This document shows positions 1-9,079 of a stretch of 64,000 nucleotides of DNA, piece by piece. The stretch is taken from NCBI RefSeq assembly GCF_021532625.1, contig NZ_JAKGAR010000001.1:1178001-1242000 (forward strand), given 5' to 3'. Source of the stretch: Octadecabacter algicola (GTDB lineage: Bacteria; Pseudomonadota; Alphaproteobacteria; Rhodobacterales; Rhodobacteraceae). The first letter of the stretch is position 1; every line of letters begins with the position of its first letter. The notes beneath the pieces are model-generated. The model ran no database searches. It was not told where the DNA came from and worked only from the letters and a program-made list of their open reading frames with translations. Both the position numbers and the translations under genes were made by a program.

Positions 1-1190
1 TCAGACGACAGGTCCGCCTTGGCAAAACGCGCAGCGGCTGCGGCTTCGGATGCGTCTGCATTTACCAACGGCGCAAAGTCAGCGCTAAGGGCGGCCATAC
101 GGTTGACCAATTCAGCGACAGTTCCAAGCTTATTGTGGAACGTCACATTGCCAAGCGCGTTAAGCCATTCAGCCCCACCTGTCTTGGCAATCCGAAGATC
201 GTTTTCCCAAAAGAATTTCGCATCCGACAGACGGGCGAAAAGCACTTTTTGGTTACCTGCCAAAATCGTCTTGCCGTGGTCTTTGGTTTCACGGTTGGCG
301 ACCGTCACAAAGCGCACGACTTGGCCTGTCTTATCACGCACAGAGAAAAATTTCTGGTGTTCTTTCATAGAGGCCGTCAGCACCTCAGGCGGCAAGCCCA
401 AGAAGTCGTCCGCGATGGTTCCCATCAACACAACGGGCCATTCAACAAGGCCCGAGACCTCAGCCAACAATCCCTTATCTTCTACCAGTTCCAAACCAGC
501 AGCAAAGGCTTGGTTCGAAGCTTCCGACCAAATCATGTCAGCGCGCTCATCGGCACGCAAAACGACTTTAGCACGCTTTAGCTTTGACTCGTAATCGTCG
601 AAGGACGTTACAGAAAACGCATTCGGAGCCATGAACCGGTGACCTTGAGTTGCATCACCAGATTTGATGCCATCGATATCAAAAGACACAATTTCAGCGC
701 CAGCTTCATCGGTAAGAATGCAGACAATAGAATGCAACGGCCGCACCCATTTCAGAGAGCCACTGCCCCAGCGCATCGATTTGGGCCAAGGGAAGTTTCG
801 GATCGCATCCTCAAGTACTTCGGCAATGATTTCGGCAGCTTTGCGGCCCGGCTTTTCGATTACGGCAAAATAGACTTCGCCCTTACCAGTGTCTCGCGCT
901 TCAAGGGTTTCGCGTGCAATACCGGCACCACGGCAGAACCCTTCGATCGCCTTCTCGGGCGCACCAACTTTGGGGCCTTTGCGTTCTTCGCGCGTGTCAG
1001 GGGATTCAGCCGTCAAACCCTCAACCGACAAAGCCAAGCGGCGTGGCGTAGAGAACGCGCCAGCACCTGAATAAGTCAGGCCTGCTTCAACCAGTCCATT
1101 CGTCACAAGCCGTTGCAAATCGGACGCGGCTTTTGCCTGCATTCGTGCAGGAATTTCTTCGGAAAACAATTCAATCAGAAGATCAGGCAT
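1..1190 (-). CDS. glyS: Glycyl-tRNA synthetase beta subunit (partial, 3' end outside window)
   Basis: Reading leftwards from ATG at 1190-1188, the frame stays open to base 1 and runs off the window edge, so about 396 N-terminal codons are present. The start [18 protein letters not shown] and the following VGAPEKAIEGFCR and DEAGAEIVSFDIDG stretches are typical of the bacterial GlyRS beta subunit. This subunit joins the GlyQ alpha subunit in an (alpha beta)2 enzyme that charges tRNA-Gly; the beta chain supplies tRNA binding and stability. The start codon shares one base (TGATG) with the stop of the upstream small membrane protein gene, and glyQ lies just beyond it, so all three are probably one transcript. 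The family call is secure; nothing can be said about the C-terminal part. Confidence 0.95.
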   Translation of the reverse strand, partial: MPDLLIELFSEEIPARMQAKAASDLQRLVTNGLVEAGLTYSGAGAFSTPRRLALSVEGLTAESPDTREERKGPKVGAPEKAIEGFCRGAGIARETLEARDTGKGEVYFAVIEKPGRKAAEIIAEVLEDAIRNFPWPKSMRWGSGSLKWVRPLHSIVCILTDEAGAEIVSFDIDGIKSGDATQGHRFMAPNAFSVTSFDDYESKLKRAKVVLRADERADMIWSEASNQAFAAGLELVEDKGLLAEVSGLVEWPVVLMGTIADDFLGLPPEVLTASMKEHQKFFSVRDKTGQVVRFVTVANRETKDHGKTILAGNQKVLFARLSDAKFFWENDLRIAKTGGAEWLNALGNVTFHNKLGTVAELVNRMAALSADFAPLVNADASEAAAAARFAKADLSS

Positions 1191-1750
1191 CAAGTTTCCT
1201 CCGCTGAGATTTCAGGAACATCGGGGCAGCCTTCTGGGTTACTCTCTCCGTCGAAAACCGCTTCGCCGCAGGCGTTCAGCTGATGCCAAACAAAGCCGCG
1301 CCCGTCCGGAAGAACCGCAACAACACGATCAACGCCAAACGAAATATTCTCTTCGCTCAGAAAGGCAATTGCGGCGCCCTCTTCTAGGGCAAGGCCGATT
1401 TCTTGGGCATTAAAACAGTCAAACCAAGGCGGCGCATTCAGCGGCACGGCATCATCAAAGATCACGAATGTTTCGGACAACATTGCCTGACTGTGCGGTG
1501 TGTCAAAGCAGGCGCGGAAAGAAATTGCGCCAGACAGGCGAACACCGTCTTCGACAGTATCAATGGCCTTTAGATTATCCAACATAATCGGTTCGGATTC
1601 ACCGGAAACAACACTAACAAGTTGGATTTCTCCAACCTCAGAGCGGGTGAGTTCAGCGTAGCCGGCATAGACCAGCTGATAATACATCAAGACAGCGGCA
1701 ATCAAAGCGGACCCCAATATAGCAACGATAGCAAGGCGAGTCGCATTCAT
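1190..1750 (-). CDS. Membrane-anchored DUF6446-like protein between glyQ and glyS
   Basis: This is a 186-residue protein when started at the ATG at 1750, which overlaps the glyQ stop as ATGA; a longer in-frame start at 1792 would lie inside glyQ and is rejected. Residues 1-25 form one hydrophobic helix ([20 protein letters not shown]), then comes a soluble domain of about 160 residues with four cysteines (in RACFD, WFDCF, NACGE and EGCPD) and many acidic residues. This fits a protein anchored in the inner membrane with an oxidised periplasmic domain. I recognise it as the small protein commonly found between the two glycyl-tRNA synthetase genes in Rhodobacterales, which I recall as DUF6446. 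No function is known to me, and translational coupling on both sides suggests production matched to GlyQS. Confidence 0.75.
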   Translation of the reverse strand: MNATRLAIVAILGSALIAAVLMYYQLVYAGYAELTRSEVGEIQLVSVVSGESEPIMLDNLKAIDTVEDGVRLSGAISFRACFDTPHSQAMLSETFVIFDDAVPLNAPPWFDCFNAQEIGLALEEGAAIAFLSEENISFGVDRVVAVLPDGRGFVWHQLNACGEAVFDGESNPEGCPDVPEISAEET

Positions 1751-2664
1751 GCTGCCCCCCCCGCTGCGGTCTGCACAAAGGCATCCGCGCAAAGTTTCGA
1801 AAGTGTACGCACACGACCAATATAGGCCTGACGTTCAGTGACAGAGATCACTCCTCGAGCGTCCAGCAAGTTGAACAAATGGCTGGCCTTGATCGCTTGG
1901 TCATAAGCAGGCTGCGCCATAACGATCTTGTGCCCTGTTTTCGGGTCGATCTGTTCATGGCTAAGGATCGCAGCACACTCTTTTTCTGCATCCTCAAAGT
2001 GTTTCAGCAGAATTTCTGTGTCCGCGATGTCAAAGTTGAACCGCGAGTATTCCTGTTCTGCTTGTTTGAACACGTCGCCATAGGACAACGGAATCGGTGC
2101 ATCCGGATCGTTGAATGGCATGTCCATCACGTGATCCACGCCCAAGACGTACATCGCAAGGCGCTCAAGCCCGTAGGTTAGCTCACCAGACACGGGGTGG
2201 CAGTCATGACCACCAACCTGTTGAAAATAAGTGAATTGTGACACTTCCATACCATCACACCAGACTTCCCAGCCAAGACCCCAAGCGCCCAATGTCGGGC
2301 TTTCCCAGTCGTCTTCGACGAAACGGATGTCGTGCATTTCCATGTCGATGCCGATGGCCTGCAACGATCCAAGGTACAGCGCCTGAAGATCGGGTGGGCT
2401 GGGTTTGATCAGCACTTGATACTGATAGTAGTGCTGCAGGCGGTTCGGGTTTTCACCATACCGACCATCTGTCGGGCGGCGGGACGGCTGCACGTAAGCG
2501 GCTGCCCATGGCACATTCCCCAAAGATCGCAGGGTCGTGGCCGGGTGAAAGGTCCCCGCGCCCACTTCCATGTCATAGGGTTGCATAATAGCGCACCCCT
2601 TAGCGGCCCAATAGGCCTGAAGCCTTAGGATAATCTCCTGAAAACTGCGCGGTGTATCACTCAT
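1747..2664 (-). CDS. glyQ: Glycyl-tRNA synthetase alpha subunit
   Basis: This 305-residue protein is the catalytic alpha chain of the tetrameric GlyRS. The N-terminal [16 protein letters not shown], followed by [19 protein letters not shown] and [19 protein letters not shown], are hallmark sequences of GlyQ, which carries the class II ATP and glycine-adenylate site. Length matches the family, usually about 290-310. It is the first gene of the leftward glyQ-DUF6446-like-glyS series, and its stop overlaps the next start as ATGA. The 210-base gap upstream (2665-2874) separates it from a divergent gene and should hold both promoters. Identification is secure. Confidence 0.97.
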   Translation of the reverse strand: MSDTPRSFQEIILRLQAYWAAKGCAIMQPYDMEVGAGTFHPATTLRSLGNVPWAAAYVQPSRRPTDGRYGENPNRLQHYYQYQVLIKPSPPDLQALYLGSLQAIGIDMEMHDIRFVEDDWESPTLGAWGLGWEVWCDGMEVSQFTYFQQVGGHDCHPVSGELTYGLERLAMYVLGVDHVMDMPFNDPDAPIPLSYGDVFKQAEQEYSRFNFDIADTEILLKHFEDAEKECAAILSHEQIDPKTGHKIVMAQPAYDQAIKASHLFNLLDARGVISVTERQAYIGRVRTLSKLCADAFVQTAAGGAA

Positions 2665-2874
2665 ATCGGCCCTCTTGGCATTATGGCGCTTGCATAGGGG
2701 GACGCGCGGTTGGGGTCAATGTTTGCAAATGCCGCTAAATCGGGCCGAATGAGGTTAATTTACCCCCGTTTCATATCACTTTGGACGTGCGCTTTGGCGC
2801 TGTGGTGATAAATTGCGCCAAATGTCCGACTCCCTACAGCGGACGACCGTATTTCTAAGGACGCTTACTCAATT

Positions 2875-4650
2875 ATGTTTCGGATTCTCTCAGCACTCGT
2901 CGTCAGCCTATTCTTGGCACTGCCCGCGGCAGCACAGCAATCGGTTTGGGTTCAAATCGAAGCACAGCGAACGCTAACCGGCGCGCAAGACGCAGCACGG
3001 GGCTATGCGGCGCGCGGTGTCGATGATGTAACAGGATTTGCCCTACCGGGTGGGTGGTACGGAATTGCGTTGGGGCCATATTCCGCTGCTGATGCCGCAA
3101 GCCAGCTGCGCAGCTTGCGCGCCTTAGGCTTAATTCCAAGCGACAGCTACACAGTCGATGGCCGACGCTTTCGCACCCAGTTTTGGCCTGTCGGCGTAAC
3201 GACCTCAACCGACCCAGTTGCGATCCAAACACCGACACAAACAGAACCGGAAAACACGCCCGTCACCACTGCTGACCCTGAACCTGTTGTTGTGCCAGAA
3301 CCTGACCCGATCCAGACACCGGACGAAACCCTGCGCGAAGCTCAGGCCAGCGAACAAGCCTTGGACCGCGATGAAAAGCGCCTTCTTCAGACCGCGCTTC
3401 AGTGGGCCGGTTTTTATAATTCGGCGATTGATGGATCCTATGGGCGCGGGACACGTCAATCCATGCGGGACTGGCAAGAAGCCAAGAACCACGAAGTGAC
3501 AGGTGTTCTAACAACGAACCAACGTGCTGAATTGCTAAACGATTATAATTCGATCCTTGATGGTATCGGGCTTCAATTGGTCCGTGATGATGCAACTGGT
3601 ATAGAAATTCAGATCCCAACCGGTGTGGTTGAATTTGCAGAGTATGAACCACCCTTTGCGCGGTTTGATGCCTCTGGTGACCTCAGCGCGCAGGTATTGT
3701 TGATCAGCCAACCGGGCGATCAAACACGTATGTTCGGGCTTTATGAAATCCTGCAAACGCTAGCGATCATCCCACCAGAAGGCGACCGCCGCCGCCGCGA
3801 TCGCGGATTCGAAATCGAAGGCATTGACGAAAACATTCATTCTTACACCTCTGTTGTGCTGGAAAACGGCGAAATCAAAGGTTTCATTTTGGTTTGGCCA
3901 GCGGGTGACGATGAACGCCGTCGTCGTATTTTGACCGAAATGCAGGCAAGCTTTGCGACCGTTGATGGTGTCCTTGATCCGGCCATCTCGCGCCCTGACG
4001 AAGACCAAGCGATTGATTTGATCGCAGGCCTAGCGGTGCGTAAACCTGTCCGCGATCGGTCTGGCTTTTATATCAATACTGCAGGCGAAGTGCTGACCAG
4101 TGTTGAAGCAATCGCCGAATGCACATCAATCACGCTAGGTATGGAACATATCGCGGCTGTCGTTCATCAAGATGATCAACTTGGCTTGGCGGTCTTGCGC
4201 CCCACAGATCGCCTTTCGCCGCCAGCGGTTGCGGAATTCCAAACAGGCGTTCCGCGTCTGAACGCGGACATCGCCGTGGCTGGTTTCCCTTATGGTGGCG
4301 TTCTGACGACCCCTGCCCTGACGTTTGGCCGATTGGCTGACATTCGCGGCCTGAACGGCGAGGACGAAGTCAAACGCCTGTCTATCTTTGCCCAGCCGGG
4401 TGATGTTGGTGGTCCGGTCTTTGACAACGGCGGCGCAGTCTTGGGCATGCTGTTGCCAAAGGTACAGACGAACGGGCAGTCTCTGCCGCCTGAGGTGTCC
4501 TTTTCTGTGGATGCCGACCAGATCATCACATCCCTCACGGATGCTGGTCTGGCAGTGCAAACCACCGATTCCCTTGCCTATATGACCCCAGAAGTCCTGA
4601 CGCTGATGGCCGCTGATATGGCCGTACTGGTCAGCTGCTGGGAAGACTAA
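2875..4650 (+). CDS. Secreted SPOR / peptidoglycan-binding protein with inactive trypsin-like domain
   Basis: The 591-residue product begins with a signal peptide (residues 1-20, cut after PAAAQ). Residues 22-108 resemble a SPOR domain (VWVQIEAQ, GGWYGIALGPY), which in other proteins binds denuded septal glycan. A Pro/Thr/Glu-rich linker follows. Residues 160-225 form a PG_binding_1 module (LQTALQWAGFYNSAIDGSYG). Residues 385-560 look like a chymotrypsin-fold protease, but all three catalytic positions appear replaced. The nucleophile motif GDSGGP reads GDVGGP (Val511), the His position in the LTxxH segment is Glu411, and the Asp position in D-L-A-V-L is Gly437. The protein is therefore probably a periplasmic wall-binding scaffold rather than a protease. 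It is transcribed alone, divergent from glyQ and convergent with the next gene. Confidence 0.85.
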   Translation: MFRILSALVVSLFLALPAAAQQSVWVQIEAQRTLTGAQDAARGYAARGVDDVTGFALPGGWYGIALGPYSAADAASQLRSLRALGLIPSDSYTVDGRRFRTQFWPVGVTTSTDPVAIQTPTQTEPENTPVTTADPEPVVVPEPDPIQTPDETLREAQASEQALDRDEKRLLQTALQWAGFYNSAIDGSYGRGTRQSMRDWQEAKNHEVTGVLTTNQRAELLNDYNSILDGIGLQLVRDDATGIEIQIPTGVVEFAEYEPPFARFDASGDLSAQVLLISQPGDQTRMFGLYEILQTLAIIPPEGDRRRRDRGFEIEGIDENIHSYTSVVLENGEIKGFILVWPAGDDERRRRILTEMQASFATVDGVLDPAISRPDEDQAIDLIAGLAVRKPVRDRSGFYINTAGEVLTSVEAIAECTSITLGMEHIAAVVHQDDQLGLAVLRPTDRLSPPAVAEFQTGVPRLNADIAVAGFPYGGVLTTPALTFGRLADIRGLNGEDEVKRLSIFAQPGDVGGPVFDNGGAVLGMLLPKVQTNGQSLPPEVSFSVDADQIITSLTDAGLAVQTTDSLAYMTPEVLTLMAADMAVLVSCWED

Positions 4651-4665
4651 ACCGCTACGACTGAC

Positions 4666-6267
4666 TTACTGACAAAGGGCTGGCGTCATGCGAATAATCG
4701 TCGGCCCTTTTGCGGTGAAGGCCGCGGCAAGTGCGGGGGCGAGTTCGCCTAACGTCTTTGGCTCCACGGCCTCTGCCCCGTAAGCCCGCGCTAGGGCCAG
4801 AAAATCCGGATTGCGTTGAATGACCGAGTTTGGCGCGATCTGTGCGGCGATCATGCTGTCCTCAATCGCGCCCAGTTTTCCATTGTCCCACAACAGGATC
4901 GCCAAAGGCAGCCCAAGTTCAACAGCCGTCCCAAGTTCTGCAATTGTATATTGGATACCATAGTCCCCGATGATGCAGACCGTTGGTTTGCCCTTACGCG
5001 CGACGGCCCCGCCGATTGACGCAGGTAGCGAATAGCCCAAGGTGCCAAAACCGGATGGGTGATGCCAATGACCGGGGTAAGCCATGTCCCAACATTCTTT
5101 TGCGGCATAAGCGAATTGGGTCATATCGGAATAGATCATCGCGTCGTCCGGCATGGCATCACGAAGGCTGTCCATGATCGGCAAGATGTTGGGAAACTCT
5201 GCGTCGACCTCGGTGCGCCATTTCGCGCGTGTCTTTGCGACATCAGCGGCTGACCAGTCCGACGGCTGGCTGCCCTCCCCCAGTTCGGCCAGCAAAGCAT
5301 TCACAAAGGACGCGGCATCAGCTCGAATGTTGTAAGATGCATCCGCAAACGTCGTCAGCGCCTCTTGGTTGGTATCCACGCGGATCATCTTGGCGGTGTG
5401 GCCCAAGTGTTCGCGCCAGATGTCGACCTCTGCCAGTTGTGACCCAACCACAAGTACAAGGTCCGCCTCAGCGATGACGCGTGCGCTGTCAGGGCGAGTC
5501 AAACCCGGTCCGTAGTGCAGGAGGTAATCCAATGGCACAATGCCCCGCCCAGCAAAGGTACAAAACGTCGCCGGATTAACGCGGTCTAGCAGTGGTGTGA
5601 TGCAGTCCACCGCAAGGTTCTTTGCGCCACCGCCAAATACAAACAATGGCTTTTTTGCTTTGCGCAGCTGTTCCGCAGCAAAGCGCACGTTCTCGGGCGC
5701 AGGCGGTTGTCCGGTCTCGCCTCGGAGAGGTGCACCATGTGGTTCGGCCATGCCTTCTAAAGCCGCAATCGGCACATTGATCGTCTTGGGCCGCGGATCA
5801 CCAAAAGAGAAGTCTGCCAAAGCGCGGTCGATCAACCGATAAGCGGTTTTGGCGTCTTGGGCCGTTTCGGACCAATCGCAGACGGTGGCAGCGGCGCCTT
5901 CTTGATCTTTCATCTGATGCAACTGGCCTTTACGCCCCGTCACATCGTCCAAACAACTTGCCAAAGTAAGCACCGAAACACTGTCCGAATAGGCTTGACC
6001 AAGCGGTGTCATAATGTTGCACAAACCGGGGCCTGTGATGACATAGCACACACCAAAGCCGCCCGTCGCTCGGGCATAGCCATCGGCCATGAACCCTGCA
6101 CCCTGTTCGTGGCGCGCTAGAACGTGGGTGATACCCGCCTCTTCGATGCCGCGATACATTTCCTGATTGTGCACGCCCGGAATGCCAAAGATCGTATCAA
6201 CGCCACGGTCTTTCAACATATGGGAAATCTGTGCGCCCAAGGGCCGCTCAAGGGATTTTGTCATCAT
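4666..6267 (-). CDS. ThDP-dependent enzyme, probable 5-guanidino-2-oxopentanoate decarboxylase
   Basis: This 533-residue protein has the three-domain layout of the acetolactate synthase / benzoylformate decarboxylase family. An N-terminal PYR domain carries the cofactor glutamate (ARHEQGAGFMADGYARATG, near residue 53) and GPGLCNI. A central domain follows. The C-terminal PP domain has the metal/ThDP-binding GDYGIQYT...WDNGKLG segment at about 430-465. Proteins with this exact N-terminus in Rhodobacterales are usually annotated as 5-guanidino-2-oxopentanoate decarboxylase, which acts on the 2-keto acid from arginine transamination; the substrate is inferred from that resemblance only. Two adjacent ATG codons (6267 and 6264) are possible starts, and the GGAG upstream suits the second better. 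The gene overlaps the trkH stop, so the two are co-transcribed. Confidence 0.78.
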   Translation of the reverse strand: MMTKSLERPLGAQISHMLKDRGVDTIFGIPGVHNQEMYRGIEEAGITHVLARHEQGAGFMADGYARATGGFGVCYVITGPGLCNIMTPLGQAYSDSVSVLTLASCLDDVTGRKGQLHQMKDQEGAAATVCDWSETAQDAKTAYRLIDRALADFSFGDPRPKTINVPIAALEGMAEPHGAPLRGETGQPPAPENVRFAAEQLRKAKKPLFVFGGGAKNLAVDCITPLLDRVNPATFCTFAGRGIVPLDYLLHYGPGLTRPDSARVIAEADLVLVVGSQLAEVDIWREHLGHTAKMIRVDTNQEALTTFADASYNIRADAASFVNALLAELGEGSQPSDWSAADVAKTRAKWRTEVDAEFPNILPIMDSLRDAMPDDAMIYSDMTQFAYAAKECWDMAYPGHWHHPSGFGTLGYSLPASIGGAVARKGKPTVCIIGDYGIQYTIAELGTAVELGLPLAILLWDNGKLGAIEDSMIAAQIAPNSVIQRNPDFLALARAYGAEAVEPKTLGELAPALAAAFTAKGPTIIRMTPALCQ

Positions 6268-7715
6268 GCTCTCCAGAAGTGCCAGCTAATAATCGTGAAG
6301 ACGGCCATAATCTCGAGCCGGCCCACCAACATTGCAATTGCAAGTATCCATTTTGCAGTATCGTTAAGGCCCGCAAAATTGCCAGCTGGTCCAATTTCGT
6401 TTCCGAGCCCCGGCCCCACATTTGCAAGCGCCGTCGCAGCACCTGAGATCGACGTAATAAAGTCGAGGCCTGTGAGAGCAAGCGCAACACCGACAACGCC
6501 AATAGCCACCATAAAGGCAACAAAGAACGCCATAACCGAGTTCAAAACGTCTTCACCCACGGGGCGCCCCTGATAGCGAGGCGTAAAGATTCCGCTTGGG
6601 CTGTGGATGCGATTGATCTGCGCTTTGATAGAGGTAAACAGCAACTGATAGCGGAAGATTTTCACACTACAGGCCGTTGAACCCGCACAGCCGCCAATCA
6701 GGCCGATAAAGAAGAACATCGTGACCGCAAACGGCCCCCATTGCATATAGTCAGCGCTCGCATAGCCTGTACCCGTCAGGATCGAGACAACGTTGAACAG
6801 AGATTTACGAAAGGCGGTTTCTGTCATTTCTGCACTGAGAGACCATTGCCAGACCGAGATCAACACGACCAAAATCGCCGCAACGATAAAGAACGTGCGG
6901 ATTTGGCTGTCTTTCAACATTGGCGTTGCTCCACCACCCGAGATCAGCTGCACGTAGCGCACAAATGGCAACGCGGCCAGCATCATGAAAACGACGCCCG
7001 CGTACTCCACCCCGGACCCGAATTGCCCGAACGAGCTGTCGTAGTTGGCAAACCCGCCCGTAGCGATAGTGGTCATCGCGTGGATGATGGCATCAAACGA
7101 ATTCATGCCCAGCGCCGAATAGGTCACGGCACAGGCTAATGTCAGCCCCACATAAATAACCGAAATACGCGATGAAATCTCAGTCGCGCGTGGTAGGATT
7201 TTGCCCATGGTATCAAATCCTTCGCTGCGGAAGATTTGCATACCACCAACACGTAGTTCTGGAAGAAACACCATAGCTACAACAATAATACCAATGCCGC
7301 CGAGCCATTGCAGAACGCCGCGCCACAACTTGAGGCCTTCCGGAAGCGTTTCAATGTCACTGATGACCGTCGACCCTGTCGTGGTTAGGCCTGACATGGC
7401 CTCAAAGAACCCATCGGTGAAATTCAAGGCCGATCCGCCCAGAACGAATGGAATTGACCCAAACAATGGCAGCGCAAGCCAAACCATCGTCGTCAGCAAG
7501 AACGTCTGGCGAATACTAAGGCCTGATGACACACCGTTCTGGCAGGCCAAGGCAACCAGCCCCCCAATCAAGATCGTAATAACCGCGCTTTCAAGGAACA
7601 CAGGCCAATGGCCATTCCCCGCCATTAGATCCGCCAACAAAGGCGCGAACATGGTGGCCCCAAGAGCCGCGACCAAAAGGCCGATAACATATCCAACAGG
7701 ACGAACGTCAATCAT
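6264..7715 (-). CDS. trkH: TrkH family potassium uptake protein
   Basis: This is an integral membrane protein of 483 residues with about ten or more hydrophobic segments and four P-loop-like repeats. The motifs FFEAMSGLTTTGSTV (first filter), MTTIATGGFANYDSSFG, GLIGGCAGSTACSVK and SGAATALANVGPGLG are the K+ selectivity loops of the TrkH/KtrB family. It forms the transmembrane part of a K+ uptake system gated by a TrkA-type RCK subunit, which is not in this window. I start it at ATG 7715 (MIDVRPVGYVIG) because the longer frame to 7784 adds a hydrophilic stretch unlike the family. Its stop overlaps the following decarboxylase start by ATGA, an unusual pairing of a K+ channel gene and an arginine-derived keto acid enzyme. 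Confidence 0.93.
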   Translation of the reverse strand: MIDVRPVGYVIGLLVAALGATMFAPLLADLMAGNGHWPVFLESAVITILIGGLVALACQNGVSSGLSIRQTFLLTTMVWLALPLFGSIPFVLGGSALNFTDGFFEAMSGLTTTGSTVISDIETLPEGLKLWRGVLQWLGGIGIIVVAMVFLPELRVGGMQIFRSEGFDTMGKILPRATEISSRISVIYVGLTLACAVTYSALGMNSFDAIIHAMTTIATGGFANYDSSFGQFGSGVEYAGVVFMMLAALPFVRYVQLISGGGATPMLKDSQIRTFFIVAAILVVLISVWQWSLSAEMTETAFRKSLFNVVSILTGTGYASADYMQWGPFAVTMFFFIGLIGGCAGSTACSVKIFRYQLLFTSIKAQINRIHSPSGIFTPRYQGRPVGEDVLNSVMAFFVAFMVAIGVVGVALALTGLDFITSISGAATALANVGPGLGNEIGPAGNFAGLNDTAKWILAIAMLVGRLEIMAVFTIISWHFWRA

Positions 7716-8119
7716 AGCGCAGGGTTGGCGTGATGGGCATGAATAGTCAAGCGATGGGATGGCGAAGTCTGCAATGCGGAACAACTCTACCGATCGCTGT
7801 AGACGCCTGAATGTCAGCTGTTGAGATACCGGTTAACAAATGTAATTTTTGGAAAGGTTTCGGCAAAAGCAAAGCAAGTCATGAAAGCGCTTTATGGCGA
7901 AATCATCCGAGAGAGTGAGGGACTAGCTTGGTACCATCGCGCCACGAATTAGGGTGCTTGAGCCCGGACAGGGAGAGTAAAGTGACGCGACGTAGCGCCT
8001 AAAAACAGTTAAAAATGAGCCATTTTCGCCTGAGTTCCCCTTTCGCCCAACCGCGACTGGCTTTCTAAGGAGCATGAAAAGAATTTGCTGCTGAACCTCA
8101 ATGTTTGTGAGTGCCAATT
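7716..8119. other. 404-base gap between divergent genes, with a short upstream ORF
   Basis: This stretch lies between trkH (leftward) and the VPLPA-tailed surface protein gene (rightward). I see no credible full-length gene; a 64-codon leftward frame at 7923-8117 lacks a ribosome site and family resemblance. The gap must contain both promoters. The only distinct element is the six-codon frame at 8074-8094, described separately. No terminator hairpin or RNA gene is evident. Confidence 0.6.
8074..8094 (+). other. Possible six-codon leader ORF (MKRICC)
   Basis: The sequence TAAGGAG at 8066-8072 is an almost ideal ribosome-binding site, placed two bases before ATG at 8074 (somewhat close). The ATG opens only MKRICC followed by TGA. 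The frame ends 25 bases before the ATG of the surface protein gene at 8120, which itself lacks a good ribosome site. This could be a leader peptide or a chance Shine-Dalgarno sequence. The evidence is position and sequence only. Confidence 0.3.
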
Positions 8120-9079
8120 ATGATTAAGAAGTATGTAACCGCCGCTTTAATTTGCGCAGCGCCAGTCGCTCAAGCAGCGACGTTGGATCCGCTTGAACTC
8201 CTTAGCGGTTTTAACGGCATTGTCCTGAATGACATGACCTCAACAGTTAACCACGTTGAAGGCACGCTTTTTGTTGGTGGCGATCTGGTCGCCAGCTCTG
8301 GCTTTTATGCAAATAGTCGTGGTCTCGCTGATGGAACGGTTGGTGACGTTTCGGGCGCGCTAGTTGTAGGTGGCAGCATCACGAACGGTCTTAACGACGG
8401 CGGCCAAGGCGATATCGTCGTTGGCGGCGCAGTCACCGGCACTGTTTCTTCTGGTTCGAACGCAAGACTGACGACAGGAACGACCATCGCAGTAAATGAT
8501 GTTGCGGCAGCGATGACAGAACTGTCCGGCGCTCTCTCGATGTATGACGATACAGCCGGCGCGAGCGTAGATTTCAGCGATCCTAACCTGAAGTCGATCA
8601 CAAGCGGTGCGGGTGGCACAGATGCATTGGAAGACATTGCCATAATTAACCTTGATGCCGCAGCAACCATGGCGTTTCTTTCCGGTGGCAACTTGGCGAA
8701 CCTGAACCTCGTCAGCGGTGTGACCACAATTCTAAACCTTGCTGGCGATAACATAACGCTGTCTGGTAATTTCAACCAAGACGACAGCTCCGTGTTGTTC
8801 AATTTCTTTGAAGCCTCGGACCTTCAGATCAACAGCACATTCGGATTTTCCGTCCTTTCACCTTTTGCAGACGTGACCTTGGGTTCCGGCGGCATGGACG
8901 GCACTTTGGTTGCCTTCAACCTGAATCAACGGGTTGAATTGCGGCCCTATGGAACGACCGGAGTTTTTGACGGGACCCTGCCAGCGGCGCAGGTTTCAGC
9001 TGTACCGCTTCCGGCTGCTGCGTGGATGCTACTGGCTGCTCTCGGTGGGCTTGGCTTAATGCGTCGTCGCACCACTTGA
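8120..9079 (+). CDS. Choice-of-anchor A-like secreted protein with VPLPA-CTERM tail
   Basis: The 319-residue product has a signal peptide (ATG 8120; KKYVTAALICAAPVAQAA) and a domain rich in Gly, Val, Asn and Ser that resembles the choice-of-anchor A family (FNGIVLNDMTSTVNHVEGTLFVGGDL). It ends in a tripartite sorting tail: VPLPAAAWMLLAALGGLGL then MRRRTT. That tail has the VPLPA motif, one hydrophobic helix and a basic end, the pattern of the rhodobacterial variant of PEP-CTERM proteins. These are thought to be processed by an exosortase-type enzyme and exported to the cell surface or matrix. No exosortase gene is in this window. GTG at 8111 is a possible alternative start. The gene stands alone, with no related neighbours. 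Confidence 0.82.
   Translation: MIKKYVTAALICAAPVAQAATLDPLELLSGFNGIVLNDMTSTVNHVEGTLFVGGDLVASSGFYANSRGLADGTVGDVSGALVVGGSITNGLNDGGQGDIVVGGAVTGTVSSGSNARLTTGTTIAVNDVAAAMTELSGALSMYDDTAGASVDFSDPNLKSITSGAGGTDALEDIAIINLDAAATMAFLSGGNLANLNLVSGVTTILNLAGDNITLSGNFNQDDSSVLFNFFEASDLQINSTFGFSVLSPFADVTLGSGGMDGTLVAFNLNQRVELRPYGTTGVFDGTLPAAQVSAVPLPAAAWMLLAALGGLGLMRRRTT

Noticed and set aside
7923-8117. 64-codon leftward frame in the trkH/surface protein gap
   Set aside because: There is no ribosome site, it runs through the leader of the rightward gene, and it has no protein-like features.
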